Shown in pieces: positions 47,281 through 56,138 of a DNA stretch of 64,000 nt (position 1 is its first letter; every line of letters begins with the position of its first letter). Source of the DNA: Clostridium sp. AM30-24. GTDB lineage: Bacteria > Bacillota > Clostridia > Lachnospirales > Lachnospiraceae. The translations under genes and the position numbers were made by a program. The DNA lies in contig NZ_QUJB01000002.1 in the NCBI RefSeq assembly GCF_003480435.1, positions 182,122-246,121 of the forward strand, given 5' to 3'. The notes under the pieces were generated by a model, which ran no database searches, was not told the DNA's origin, and worked only from the letters and a program-made list of their open reading frames with translations.

Positions 47281-48478
47281 GATCCGTGTGCGGAATCTCG
47301 CGGAGGCGGGACTCAGCCATGCCGTTGTGCTGGAGAAGATCTTAAGCAATCAGCCCAAAATGCTTAGCGCAATTTTAATAGGAAACAATATTGTCAATAT
47401 TTCAGCGTCTTCTCTGATGACTGTGCTGGTCACAGACATGCTTGGAAATAAATATGTCGGTATCGGAACCGGCGTTTTGACGCTGTTAGTCCTGATCTTT
47501 GGTGAGATCACACCGAAGACTTCCGCGACGATCTATTCCGAGACCCTGTCACTCAAGTTCGCGAAACCGATCTATTTGATCATGCAGGTCCTGACCCCGC
47601 TGATCGTGGTCGTTGATGTCCTCTCCAAGGGCGTTTTAAAGATGATCCATGTGGATCCGAACAAGAAACAGGACGCGATCACAGAGGATGAGCTCCGCAC
47701 GATCGTGGAGGTCAGCCATGAAGAGGGTGTGATCGAGTCAGACGAGAAGAAGATGATCTACAACGTGTTCGATTTTGGGGATTCTGTCGCGAAGGATATT
47801 ATGGTTCCGCGTATCGATATGACATTCCTCGATGTGAATGCCAGCTATCAGGAGATCATGGATATTTTCCGACAGGAGAAGTATACGAGATATCCGGTCT
47901 ATGAGGAGACGACGGACAATGTCATTGGCATCGTGAATATCAAGGACCTGTTCCTGATCCCGAAAGACAAGGAATTTAAGCTGCGGGATTACCTGCGTGA
48001 GCCGTATTACACCTACGAGTTTAAAAAGACGACGGAGCTTATGGTGGAACTCCGTAAGACCATGAATAGCGTTGCCATCGTTCTTGATGAGTATGGCGCG
48101 ACGGCCGGGCTTATCACATTGGAGGATATGCTTGAGGAGATCGTCGGAGAGATCCGCGACGAGTACGATGCGGATGAGGAAGACAGCATCAGGAAGATCA
48201 ATCCGAAGGAATATGTGATCGAGGGCGCTATGAAACTTGATGATCTCGACGACCAGCTTGGTCTGGATCTCAAGTCAGAAGATTACGACTCTGTCGGCGG
48301 CTATATTATCGGCCTTTTAGACCATCTCCCGCAAGCGGGGGAGGAAGTCACAAGCGGAAATCTCCGGTTTGTGGTGGATACGGTGGAGAGAAACCGGATT
48401 GACAAGGTGCATCTGTATATTCTGGATGCGCCGCAGAAGAGTGAAGAAAGTGAGCAGGAGAGCAAACCCGAACGGTGA
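47180..48478 (+). CDS. CNNM/CorC family transporter (DUF21-CBS-CorC_HlyC)
   Basis: About 432 residues. N-terminal DUF21 domain with three or four helices (SAFFSSAETAMMTVNKIRVRNLAE is the DUF21 signature), a CBS pair (about 205-325: VPRIDMTFLDVN..., TRYPVYEETTDNVIGIVNIKDLF) and a C-terminal CorC_HlyC domain (about 340-420). The family mediates Mg2+ export in Na+-coupled fashion or related divalent transport, with the CBS pair binding ATP-Mg. The TTG at 47180 is preferred because AGGAG stands nine bases upstream; the TTG at 47171 touches that site. Confidence 0.88.
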   Translation: MDSGQALQGLIVIGLLALSAFFSSAETAMMTVNKIRVRNLAEAGLSHAVVLEKILSNQPKMLSAILIGNNIVNISASSLMTVLVTDMLGNKYVGIGTGVLTLLVLIFGEITPKTSATIYSETLSLKFAKPIYLIMQVLTPLIVVVDVLSKGVLKMIHVDPNKKQDAITEDELRTIVEVSHEEGVIESDEKKMIYNVFDFGDSVAKDIMVPRIDMTFLDVNASYQEIMDIFRQEKYTRYPVYEETTDNVIGIVNIKDLFLIPKDKEFKLRDYLREPYYTYEFKKTTELMVELRKTMNSVAIVLDEYGATAGLITLEDMLEEIVGEIRDEYDADEEDSIRKINPKEYVIEGAMKLDDLDDQLGLDLKSEDYDSVGGYIIGLLDHLPQAGEEVTSGNLRFVVDTVERNRIDKVHLYILDAPQKSEESEQESKPER

Positions 48479-48526
48479 AGTTACTGAACCGCGACAAAAT
48501 TAGCGAAAAATGTACAGCTTTCGGTC

Positions 48527-48555
48527 TTGACAATTTTTTTCAAACCAATTAATAT
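48527..48555 (+). promoter_or_regulatory. Promoter of the decarboxylase beta subunit leader
   Basis: TTGACA (48527-48532), 17-base spacer, TAATAT (48550-48555). Transcription should begin about 48562, just before the structured leader. Confidence 0.8.
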
Positions 48556-48565
48556 GAAACTATCC

Positions 48566-48685
48566 AAAAGGGGAGTAGTTGAAATGCACTGTCAACAATC
48601 GCGGCGGAAACGTCTGGTGGTGCATACCGGTAAAATGGTAACGAGACTTTTTGCAGAGAGAAATTTCTGCAGAAAGTCTTTTTTT
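48566..48685 (+). promoter_or_regulatory. Candidate cation riboswitch with intrinsic terminator
   Basis: The leader opens with AAAAGGGGAGTAG, folds through ATGCAC/GTGCAT and ACC/GGT stems, and ends AACGAGACTTTT. The 5' AAAAG can pair with CTTTT (48647-48651), which excludes the terminator AGACTTTTTGCAGA/TCTGCAGAAAGTCT (48644-48679) with its seven T. GGGGAGTAG plus a GAGAC-type 3' strand recalls the yybP-ykoY Mn2+ class; a Na+ class would suit the downstream gene. Class unresolved. The remaining bases to 48810 hold only a ribosome site. Confidence 0.65.
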
Positions 48686-48810
48686 GTTGCTCTGAGGATC
48701 CGAGGGCGATCCGATATGGCGGCAAAAAAAGACGGTCTGTAAAATTTCATGGAATCCATTGGCAGGGAAAGAGAAAAACCTGCGCATACTATTTTCAAGG
48801 AGGAGTTTTT

Positions 48811-49938
48811 ATGGACTTTTTATGGAGTGGATTACTATCGATCACCTGGCAGCAGGTCGTCATGTATGTGGTAGGACTTTTACTGATCTACCTGGCGATC
48901 GAGAAAAATTATGAGCCGGCCCTTCTTCTGCCGATGGGCTTCGGTGCGATCCTTGTGAATCTCCCGGCCAGCGGTGTGTTAAACCAGTTTATGGAGGGCG
49001 CAGGTGAGACTCATGGAATCATCCAGTGGCTCTTTGAATCCGGAATTGAGGCATCGGAGGCTTTCCCGCTGCTGCTCTTTATCGGTATCGGAGCTATGAT
49101 CGACTTTGGACCGCTGCTTTCGAACCCGAAGATGTTCCTCTTTGGTGCAGCATCCCAGTTCGGCATCTTTTTTACGATCTTTATGGCATCACTTCTCGGC
49201 TTTGATATCAAGGACGCTGCCTCTATCGGAATCATCGGAGCGGCAGACGGTCCGACTTCGATTCTGGTATCCCAGGTGTTAAAGTCAAACTACATCGGAG
49301 CGATTGCGGTGGCGGCATATTCCTATATGGCACTTGTGCCGATCATCCAGCCGATGGCGATCAAAGCGGTTACGACAAAGAAAGAACGCATGATCCGCAT
49401 GCCGTATGAGCCGGGAAAAGTAAGCCGGTTCACAAGAATCGCTTTTCCGATCATTGTAACATTTGTCGCAGGACTTGTCGCTCCGGCGTCAGTTGCTCTT
49501 GTAGGATTCCTGATGTTCGGAAATCTGATCCGTGAATGCGGCTGCTTAAACAGCCTTTCCGAAACAGCGCAGACGACACTCGCGAACCTGATCACACTTG
49601 TTCTCGGAATCACGATCTCCTTCTCAATGAAAGCGGACCAGTTCGTAAGCTTACAGACACTGATGATCATGGGACTTGGACTTTTCGCTTTTATTTTTGA
49701 CTCCATCGGCGGCGTCATGTTTGCGAAATTCTTAAATCTGTTCAGCAAGAATAAAGTGAACCCGATGGTCGGAGCAGCAGGAATCTCCGCATTCCCGATG
49801 TCTGCCCGTGTCATTGAGAAGATGGGAATCGCGGAGGACAGAACAAACCATCTTCTGATGCATGCCATCGGAGCGAATGTTTCCGGTCAGGTCGCATCTG
49901 CAGTTGCCGGCGGAATCATCCTTGGATTCTTTATGTAG
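48811..49938 (+). CDS. Na+-translocating decarboxylase beta subunit (OadB/GcdB/MmdB)
   Basis: 375-residue membrane subunit that expels Na+ on decarboxylation of a carboxybiotin in oxaloacetate, methylmalonyl-CoA or glutaconyl-CoA decarboxylases. The key IIGAADGPTSILV (Asp146) and the conserved C-terminal MHAIGANVSGQVASAVAGG are intact. Nothing in the window encodes the alpha (carboxyltransferase) or biotin carrier subunits, so the substrate cannot be assigned. AAGGAGG precedes the ATG. A 39-residue membrane protein follows in the same operon, and the transcript starts with a terminator-bearing leader. Confidence 0.93.
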   Translation: MDFLWSGLLSITWQQVVMYVVGLLLIYLAIEKNYEPALLLPMGFGAILVNLPASGVLNQFMEGAGETHGIIQWLFESGIEASEAFPLLLFIGIGAMIDFGPLLSNPKMFLFGAASQFGIFFTIFMASLLGFDIKDAASIGIIGAADGPTSILVSQVLKSNYIGAIAVAAYSYMALVPIIQPMAIKAVTTKKERMIRMPYEPGKVSRFTRIAFPIIVTFVAGLVAPASVALVGFLMFGNLIRECGCLNSLSETAQTTLANLITLVLGITISFSMKADQFVSLQTLMIMGLGLFAFIFDSIGGVMFAKFLNLFSKNKVNPMVGAAGISAFPMSARVIEKMGIAEDRTNHLLMHAIGANVSGQVASAVAGGIILGFFM

Positions 49939-49950
49939 GAGGTCTGGACT

Positions 49951-50070
49951 ATGAATGTAAATACAATGCTTGCTTTAGGAATCATGTGGAAGGGAATGCT
50001 TGGAATCTTCGTTGTGATGGGGATCCTGGCGCTCGTTGTTTATCTCCTCACGAAGGTGGGAGACCGTTAG
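49951..50070 (+). CDS. 39-residue single-span membrane protein, gamma-like
   Basis: ATG at 49951 with TAGGAGG seven bases upstream, twelve bases after the beta subunit gene. The product (begins MNVNTMLALGIMWKGMLGI) has one hydrophobic helix, about residues 15-35, and a short basic tail. Small gamma or delta subunits with a single helix help assemble Na+-decarboxylases, and the position fits, although this one is shorter and lacks the Pro/Ala linker and zinc-binding tail of OadG. Its stop overlaps that of the convergent gene (TTAG). Confidence 0.75.
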   Translation: MNVNTMLALGIMWKGMLGIFVVMGILALVVYLLTKVGDR

Positions 50071-50426
50071 CTTACCATCCCGCCCGCCATTCCGCTCAGC
50101 GTGCACATGGCGAGGACAGAGAGGAGCCTTTTCGTGTCTTCCGTGACACCGTCCTTCTGGGCGAGGGACATGAGATATAAAAACAGAAAATAGAGAGTTC
50201 CGAGGACCAGGCCCCAGAAAAAGCGCCTGGTCCTCATTGTTTTTCCGGCGATCATGCCGCCAAAAAAGCAGGAGAGGATATAGACTGCGCAGACAGCGAG
50301 ATTGACCTGGTTTTCCGGGAGGCGGAACTTAAAAAGGGCGAAGGACAGTATCGCCAGAAGAATTCCGGAGAGGATATAAGTTGCGATCAGGGCGCGTACC
50401 ATGCGCCATACCGGGTTTGTCTGCAT
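50067..50426 (-). CDS. TIGR04086-type membrane protein
   Basis: 119 residues with four hydrophobic segments, resembling the small Clostridial membrane protein family TIGR04086 often encoded next to yajC and the SCIFF/Sec genes. Function unknown. AAAGGAG precedes the ATG. It is convergent with the 39-residue gene, sharing the stop region, and its upstream region faces the SCIFF promoter. Confidence 0.75.
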   Translation of the reverse strand: MQTNPVWRMVRALIATYILSGILLAILSFALFKFRLPENQVNLAVCAVYILSCFFGGMIAGKTMRTRRFFWGLVLGTLYFLFLYLMSLAQKDGVTEDTKRLLSVLAMCTLSGMAGGMVS

Positions 50427-50659
50427 GAGAAAACTCCTTTCTTGAAGGATGTACTCCAGGAGTCCTTCCAGAACTCATAAAATCAGGTACAGAAAGATCC
50501 TGAGAGGACATCATGATGTGGGCGTTTGCTTTATACAGGATATGTGGGGAAAGGTCATGCATATGCATTGCGCGGCTGATCTTGTAAGCGGTGAGCCTGT
50601 TTGGCTGAAAAAAGTGGATCTCTGTAACGGATTTTCCTGCATCACGGCAATAAAATCCG

Positions 50660-50688
50660 TTGCATAATAGAAAATCGTATGGTATAAT
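50660..50688 (+). promoter_or_regulatory. Promoter of scfA
   Basis: TTGCAT (50660-50665), 17-base spacer, TATAAT (50683-50688). Confidence 0.78.
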
Positions 50689-50744
50689 TTCATTTAAATT
50701 CGGGGTATTATGCCCACGATAAGAGAACAGGAGGAAATGATACC

Positions 50745-50891
50745 ATGAAGCATGTAAAGACTTTAAGTTCCAACACTTTAAAGAACAGCATGAAGAAGGG
50801 CGGCTGCGGCGAATGCCAGACATCCTGCCAGTCTGCGTGCAAAACATCCTGCACAGTAGGAAACCAGAGCTGTGAAAACAGCAACCGCTAA
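50745..50891 (+). CDS. scfA: SCIFF ranthipeptide precursor (six cysteines in forty-five)
   Basis: 48-residue peptide starting MKHVKTLSSNTLKNSMKK, an N-terminal leader, followed by a Cys-rich core GGCGECQTSCQSACKTSC with Cys at 21, 24, 28, 32, 36 and 43. This is the SCIFF family, nearly universal in Clostridia; its maturase ScfB makes thioether bonds from Cys sulfur to acceptor residues. Product role is debated (signalling or sporulation-related effects are reported in some species). AGGAGG lies ten bases before the ATG. It is short enough to be missed by most gene callers. Confidence 0.96.
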   Translation: MKHVKTLSSNTLKNSMKKGGCGECQTSCQSACKTSCTVGNQSCENSNR

Positions 50892-50927
50892 TGCGGGGCT
50901 TCGAATAAACGGAAGTTTTTAAAGAGA

Positions 50928-50953
50928 CCCCTACGGTCGTATGATTGTAGGGG
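50928..50953 (+). other. Hairpin between scfA and scfB
   Basis: CCCCTAC (50928-50934) pairs with GTAGGGG (50947-50953), followed by a weakly T-rich stretch. Likely a partial terminator or mRNA-stabilising element that favours precursor over maturase. Confidence 0.6.
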
Positions 50954-51139
50954 CTATTTCTTGTCTGATCAAAGAATCTGCCGGTGACGGGTTTCCCGGA
51001 CAGCGATGCCGGGAAAGCCGCCACTGACAGACCACAAAGGGCAGGTAAGAAAGAAGTCAGGAGACCATCAGATCGTGACTGTAATCGGGAAGAGACGGAA
51101 CAGTCACCTGAAAATTAAGACAGTAGGAGAAAGTTAGCT

Positions 51140-52546
51140 TTGATACATCAGTATATAAATAATGGATACCATATTGTTTTGGACGTAAACAGTGGATCGG
51201 TTCATTCCGTGGATGCGCTGCTCTACGATGCCGTGGAGGTTCTCGCGAAGATCGTCCCGGATATGGAAAAACCGATGCCTCTCACGGATGACCAGAAAAA
51301 AGCAGTGAGAGAAGCACTGGTCTGTAAGTACTCTGCAGAAGATATTGAGGATGCGCTCTCCGATATTCAGGAGCTCATCGACGCGGAGGAGCTGTTTGCT
51401 GCGGATATTTACAAAGATTATGTGATCGATTTCAAGAAACGTCAGACGGTCGTGAAGGCACTCTGCCTTCATATTGCCCATGACTGCAACCTTGCCTGTA
51501 AGTACTGTTTCGCAGAGGAAGGAGAGTACCATGGACGCCGCGCCCTCATGAGCTTTGAGGTCGGAAAGAAGGCACTGGATTTCCTGATCGCGAACTCCGG
51601 AAACCGCATCAACCTTGAGGTTGATTTCTTCGGCGGCGAGCCGCTTATGAACTGGAACGTTGTAAAACAGCTTGTAGAATACGGACGTTCCCAGGAGAAG
51701 GAGCACAATAAGAAATTCCGTTTTACCCTGACAACAAACGGCGTACTCTTAAACGATGAGATCATGGAGTTCTGCAACAGGGAAATGAGCAACGTGGTCT
51801 TAAGTCTTGACGGACGTCCGGAGGTCAATGACCGGATGCGTCCGTTCAGAAATGGTAAGGGAAGCTACGAACTTATTGTTCCGAAATTCCAGAAATTCGC
51901 GAAATCACGCGGCGAGAAGGATTATTTCGTCCGCGGAACCTTCACAAGAAACAACCTGGATTTCGGAAACGATGTCCTCCACTATGCGGACCTCGGCTTT
52001 GAGAAGCTTTCTATGGAGCCGGTAGTTGCAGCTCCGGAAGAGCCGTACTCCATCCGTGAGGAAGATCTTCCGCAGATCATGGATGAGTATGACAGACTCG
52101 CAAAAGAGTTTGTAAAGCGTCAGAAAGAGGGAAGAGGATTCAAATTCTTCCACTTCATGCTTGATTTAAGTCAGGGACCGTGTGTTGCGAAACGTCTGTC
52201 CGGCTGCGGTTCAGGAACCGAGTATCTTGCGGTAACTCCGTGGGGAGACTTATATCCGTGCCACCAGTTCGTTGGAAATGAAGAGTTCCTGCTTGGAAAC
52301 GTGGATACCGGCGTGGTCAACACGAAGGTGCGCGATGAATTCAAGCTCTGCAACGTATATGCGAAAGAAAAATGCAAAAACTGCTTTGCGAGATTCTACT
52401 GCAGCGGCGGATGCGCGGCAAATTCCTTCAACTTCCACGGCAGCATTACGGATGCCTACGATATCGGCTGCGAAATGCAGAAAAAACGTATCGAGTGCGC
52501 GATTATGATCCGTGCTGCTTTAGCAGAGGACGAGGAAAACAACTAA
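51140..52546 (+). CDS. scfB: SCIFF radical SAM maturase
   Basis: 468-residue radical SAM/SPASM enzyme. The N-terminal 95 residues are a RiPP recognition element-like region. The cluster-binding motif is Cys116-x3-Cys120-x2-Cys123 (CNLACKYC), followed by GGEPLMNW. The C-terminal SPASM domain has the Cys sets CGSGTEYLAVTPWGDLYPC and CKNCFARFYCSGGC for two auxiliary clusters. It forms thioether links in ScfA. The start is a TTG with AGGAGA nine bases upstream; low initiation fits a catalytic partner of an abundant peptide. Confidence 0.95.
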   Translation: MIHQYINNGYHIVLDVNSGSVHSVDALLYDAVEVLAKIVPDMEKPMPLTDDQKKAVREALVCKYSAEDIEDALSDIQELIDAEELFAADIYKDYVIDFKKRQTVVKALCLHIAHDCNLACKYCFAEEGEYHGRRALMSFEVGKKALDFLIANSGNRINLEVDFFGGEPLMNWNVVKQLVEYGRSQEKEHNKKFRFTLTTNGVLLNDEIMEFCNREMSNVVLSLDGRPEVNDRMRPFRNGKGSYELIVPKFQKFAKSRGEKDYFVRGTFTRNNLDFGNDVLHYADLGFEKLSMEPVVAAPEEPYSIREEDLPQIMDEYDRLAKEFVKRQKEGRGFKFFHFMLDLSQGPCVAKRLSGCGSGTEYLAVTPWGDLYPCHQFVGNEEFLLGNVDTGVVNTKVRDEFKLCNVYAKEKCKNCFARFYCSGGCAANSFNFHGSITDAYDIGCEMQKKRIECAIMIRAALAEDEENN

Positions 52547-52687
52547 ATCGATCATAGCGGTCAGGGGAAGAAAACCCCGGATTGTTATTGTAAGGATGAC
52601 GGAGGCGGTGATTACGACAGACTCCGGAATCAAGAGGGACAAAAAGCCTTTTGAACCTCGAAATCATATCAAGAAGGAGATTTTATC

Positions 52688-54928
52688 ATGAAGAGCAACA
52701 AAGGAAAGGGACTGCTCGGCCTCCTGGGACTGCTCGTTGTGCTCGGTATCTTCGGATTTTTCGGCTATGATACTCTTCAGAAGAGTAAGCTGGTCACCGA
52801 TGAGAACGGAGTAACTTCCCAGAATGGCGGAATCAAGCTCGGTCTGGATCTGGCAGGCGGCGTCAGCATTACCTACCAGGCGAAGGAAGAGAATCCGAGT
52901 GCTGAGGATATGTCCGATACCCAGTACAAGCTGCAGCAGAGAGTACAGAACTACAGCTCTGAGGCAGAGGTTTATCAGGAAGGCGGAAACCGTATCAATG
53001 TTGATATTCCGGGTGTCACAGACGCGAACAAGATCCTGGAAGAGCTCGGTAAGCCGGGATCCTTACAGTTCTATGATGAGAACTGGAATGTTGTACTGGA
53101 AGGAACCGATGTAGCTTCTGCGAAAGCTGTGATCTATAAAGACCAGCAGACAGGAAACAATAACTATGAAGTAGCTCTTACATTTACCGATGAAGGTACT
53201 AAGAAATTCGCAGATGTGACTGCAGCGAACGTCGGCAAGAAGATCGCGATCGTTTACGATAATGTGATGTACTCTAACCCGACCGTACAGCAGGCGATCA
53301 CAGGCGGACAGGCCTCTATCTCCGGCATGACTTCCTATGAAGAGGCTGAGAATCTTGCGTCCACGATCCGTATCGGTTCCCTTTCCCTGGAACTGGAGGA
53401 ACTCCGTTCCAACGTGGTAGGTGCGAAACTTGGTCAGGAAGCGATCACGACAAGCTTAAAGGCCGGCGCGATCGGTTTCGGAATCGTATGCGTATTCATG
53501 ATCGTAGTTTACCTCGTCCCGGGTCTTGCGGCATCCCTTGCACTCTGCCTCTATGTGGCATTGATGCTGATCCTGCTCGCGGCCTTTGAGGTTACATTAA
53601 CACTTCCGGGTATTGCCGGTATCATCCTTTCCATCGGTATGGCAGTTGATGCGAACGTCATCATCTTCACCCGTATCAAGGAGGAGATCGGTCTCGGAAA
53701 GACAGTTCATTCCGCGATCAAGACAGGTTTTGCGAAAGCGTTATCCGCCATCGTCGATGGTAACGTGACAACACTGATCGCAGCGGCTGTTCTTTACTGG
53801 AGAGGCTCCGGTACAGTTAAGGGATTCGCTACAACACTTGCCCTTGGTATCGTTCTTTCCATGTTCACAGCACTTTTCGTTACAAAGTTCACACTGAACA
53901 CCCTGTATAACCTTGGATTTCAGGATCAGAAGTTCTACGGCATCAGAAAAGAGAAGAAGGCGCTCAACTTCCTCGGAAAGAGAAATATCTGCTTTATCAT
54001 CTCAGCTGTTATGATCCTCGCAGGTGTTGCAGGAATGGTAATGAACAAGTCTTCCATCGGAAACGCGTTCAATTACTCCCTTGACTTCCAGGGCGGTACC
54101 TCCACAAGCGTGACCTTCAATGAGGACATGTCTCTGGATAGAATCTCAAGCGAGGTCGTTCCGGTAGTCGAATCCATCACAAACAGTGCGGATACGCAGA
54201 CACAGAAGGTTGCCGGAACAAACGAGGTGATCATCAAGACAAGAACCTTAAGCGTGGAAGAGCGTCAGGCATTAGACGAGGCACTTGTTGAGAACTTCGG
54301 TGTTGATGAGTCAAAGATCACTGCAGAGAGCATCTCCGGTGCAGTAAGTGCTGAGATGAAGCGCGACGCGGTTATGGCTACAGCGATCGCTACCGTATTT
54401 ATGCTTCTCTATATCTGGGTACGATTCAAGGATATCCGTTTCGCTGCAAGTGCTGTTTTAGCCCTTGTCCATGACGTATTGGTTGTAGTTGCATGCTATG
54501 CCCTCGCAAAGTGGTCCGTTGGTTCCACAGCGATCGCCTGCCTGCTTACTATCGTCGGATACTCTATCAACGCGACGATCGTTATCTTCGACCGTATCCG
54601 TGAGAACATTAAGCTCATGGGACCGAAGGCATCCACCGTTGATATTGTAAATACAAGTATCACCCAGACCTTCACACGAAGCATCAATACATCCCTGACG
54701 ACCTTTGTTATGGTATTTGTTCTGTTCATCATGGGCGTATCCTCCATCCGTGAGTTCGCACTCCCGTTAATGGCAGGTATCATCTGTGGTACCTACTCTT
54801 CCGTATGCCTGACAGGCGCTATGTGGTATGTAATGACCACAAAGAAGCAGAAGAAGGATGCGGTTGAAAAACAGGCAAAGAAGGATGCTGAGAAGGCAGC
54901 AAAGGAAGCGAAGAAATCCGGAAAATAA
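52688..54928 (+). CDS. secDF: Fused SecDF protein translocase subunit
   Basis: 746 residues combining SecD and SecF, twelve membrane helices in all. SecD half: GLDLAGGVSITY, periplasm-type domain, then GMAVDANVIIFTRIKEE; SecF half from about residue 440: SLDFQGGTS, and SINATIVIFDRIRENIK. The protein pulls exported chains across the membrane using the ion gradient. A Lys/Ala-rich tail ends it. AAGGAGA precedes the ATG. It follows scfB and precedes tgt and yajC in one direction. Confidence 0.96.
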   Translation: MKSNKGKGLLGLLGLLVVLGIFGFFGYDTLQKSKLVTDENGVTSQNGGIKLGLDLAGGVSITYQAKEENPSAEDMSDTQYKLQQRVQNYSSEAEVYQEGGNRINVDIPGVTDANKILEELGKPGSLQFYDENWNVVLEGTDVASAKAVIYKDQQTGNNNYEVALTFTDEGTKKFADVTAANVGKKIAIVYDNVMYSNPTVQQAITGGQASISGMTSYEEAENLASTIRIGSLSLELEELRSNVVGAKLGQEAITTSLKAGAIGFGIVCVFMIVVYLVPGLAASLALCLYVALMLILLAAFEVTLTLPGIAGIILSIGMAVDANVIIFTRIKEEIGLGKTVHSAIKTGFAKALSAIVDGNVTTLIAAAVLYWRGSGTVKGFATTLALGIVLSMFTALFVTKFTLNTLYNLGFQDQKFYGIRKEKKALNFLGKRNICFIISAVMILAGVAGMVMNKSSIGNAFNYSLDFQGGTSTSVTFNEDMSLDRISSEVVPVVESITNSADTQTQKVAGTNEVIIKTRTLSVEERQALDEALVENFGVDESKITAESISGAVSAEMKRDAVMATAIATVFMLLYIWVRFKDIRFAASAVLALVHDVLVVVACYALAKWSVGSTAIACLLTIVGYSINATIVIFDRIRENIKLMGPKASTVDIVNTSITQTFTRSINTSLTTFVMVFVLFIMGVSSIREFALPLMAGIICGTYSSVCLTGAMWYVMTTKKQKKDAVEKQAKKDAEKAAKEAKKSGK

Positions 54929-54972
54929 CCGGAAGAACGTTGCTACGAAAATAACGATAAGGCAAGAAAAAT

Positions 54973-56118
54973 ATGAAATATAAGATTCTGGCAAAAGACG
55001 GACGTGCCAAACGGGCTGACGTAGAGACAGTCCACGGCACGATCCACACGCCGGTATTCATGAATGTAGGAACTGTCGCCGCGATCAAGGGCGCTGTGTC
55101 CACCGATGACCTTCGCGAGATCGGGACACAGGTGGAACTTTCCAACACCTACCATCTTCATGTCCGGACCGGCGACAAGCTGATCAAAGAGCTCGGCGGA
55201 CTTCACAGGTTCATGAACTGGGATCGCCCGATCCTCACCGATTCCGGCGGATTCCAGGTATTTTCCCTCGCCGGACTCAGAAAGATCAAAGAAGAAGGCG
55301 TGTACTTCAACTCCCATATCGATGGTCATAAGATTTTCATGGGACCGGAGGAGAGCATGCAGATCCAGTCAAACCTTGGCTCCACCATCGCGATGGCATT
55401 CGATGAGTGCGCTCCGCATCCGTGTACCAGAGAATACATGGAGAATTCTGTCGCGAGAACTACAAGGTGGCTGGCGAGATGCCAGGCGGAGATGGCGAGA
55501 TTAAATTCCCTGCCGGATACCGTCAATAAGGAACAGCTTCTGTTCGGCATCAATCAGGGCGGAACCTTCGAGGATATCCGGATCGCGCATGCGGATACGA
55601 TCTCGAAGATGAACTGCGACGGCTACGCGGTCGGCGGACTTGCGGTCGGTGAGAGTCACGAGGAGATGTACCGTATCCTCGATGCGGTGGTTCCGCATCT
55701 CCCGGAAGAGAAACCGACTTATCTGATGGGCGTCGGAACCCCGGCGAACATCCTTGAGGCGGTGGACCGCGGCGTCGATTTCTTCGACTGCGTTTACCCG
55801 ACAAGAAATGGCCGTCATGGTCATGTATATACAAACCACGGAAAGATCAACCTGTTTAATGAGCAGTTTTCAAAGGATATGCGCCCCATCGAAGAGGGAT
55901 GCCAGTGTCCGGCCTGCCGCTCATACAGCAGGGCCTATATCCGCCATCTCCTGAAGGCAAAAGAGATGCTCGGAATGCGCTTATGCGTGCTCCACAATCT
56001 TTACTTCTACAACACGATGATGACGGAGATCAGGGAAGCTATCGAGAACCACTGCTACGCCGAGTACAAAGAGAAAAAGTTGGAGGGCGTAACAGGGAAC
56101 TATAAAGACAAGGTATAA
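54973..56118 (+). CDS. tgt: tRNA-guanine transglycosylase
   Basis: 381 residues. Replaces the wobble guanine of GUN anticodons by preQ1 or queuine. Substrate motif LTDSGGFQVFSL, second Asp nucleophile region YPTRNGRHGHVYT and the zinc site CQCPACRSYSRAYIRHLL with a late His. Size is normal. The ribosome site is weak. Confidence 0.96.
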   Translation: MKYKILAKDGRAKRADVETVHGTIHTPVFMNVGTVAAIKGAVSTDDLREIGTQVELSNTYHLHVRTGDKLIKELGGLHRFMNWDRPILTDSGGFQVFSLAGLRKIKEEGVYFNSHIDGHKIFMGPEESMQIQSNLGSTIAMAFDECAPHPCTREYMENSVARTTRWLARCQAEMARLNSLPDTVNKEQLLFGINQGGTFEDIRIAHADTISKMNCDGYAVGGLAVGESHEEMYRILDAVVPHLPEEKPTYLMGVGTPANILEAVDRGVDFFDCVYPTRNGRHGHVYTNHGKINLFNEQFSKDMRPIEEGCQCPACRSYSRAYIRHLLKAKEMLGMRLCVLHNLYFYNTMMTEIREAIENHCYAEYKEKKLEGVTGNYKDKV

Positions 56119-56138
56119 GAAAAGGAGGTGCAACGGAT

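Noticed and set aside
48566..48685. T-box interpretation of the decarboxylase leader (TGGTAACGAG resembles a T-box)
   Set aside because: The leader is too short for stem I and the downstream gene is not linked to amino acid metabolism.
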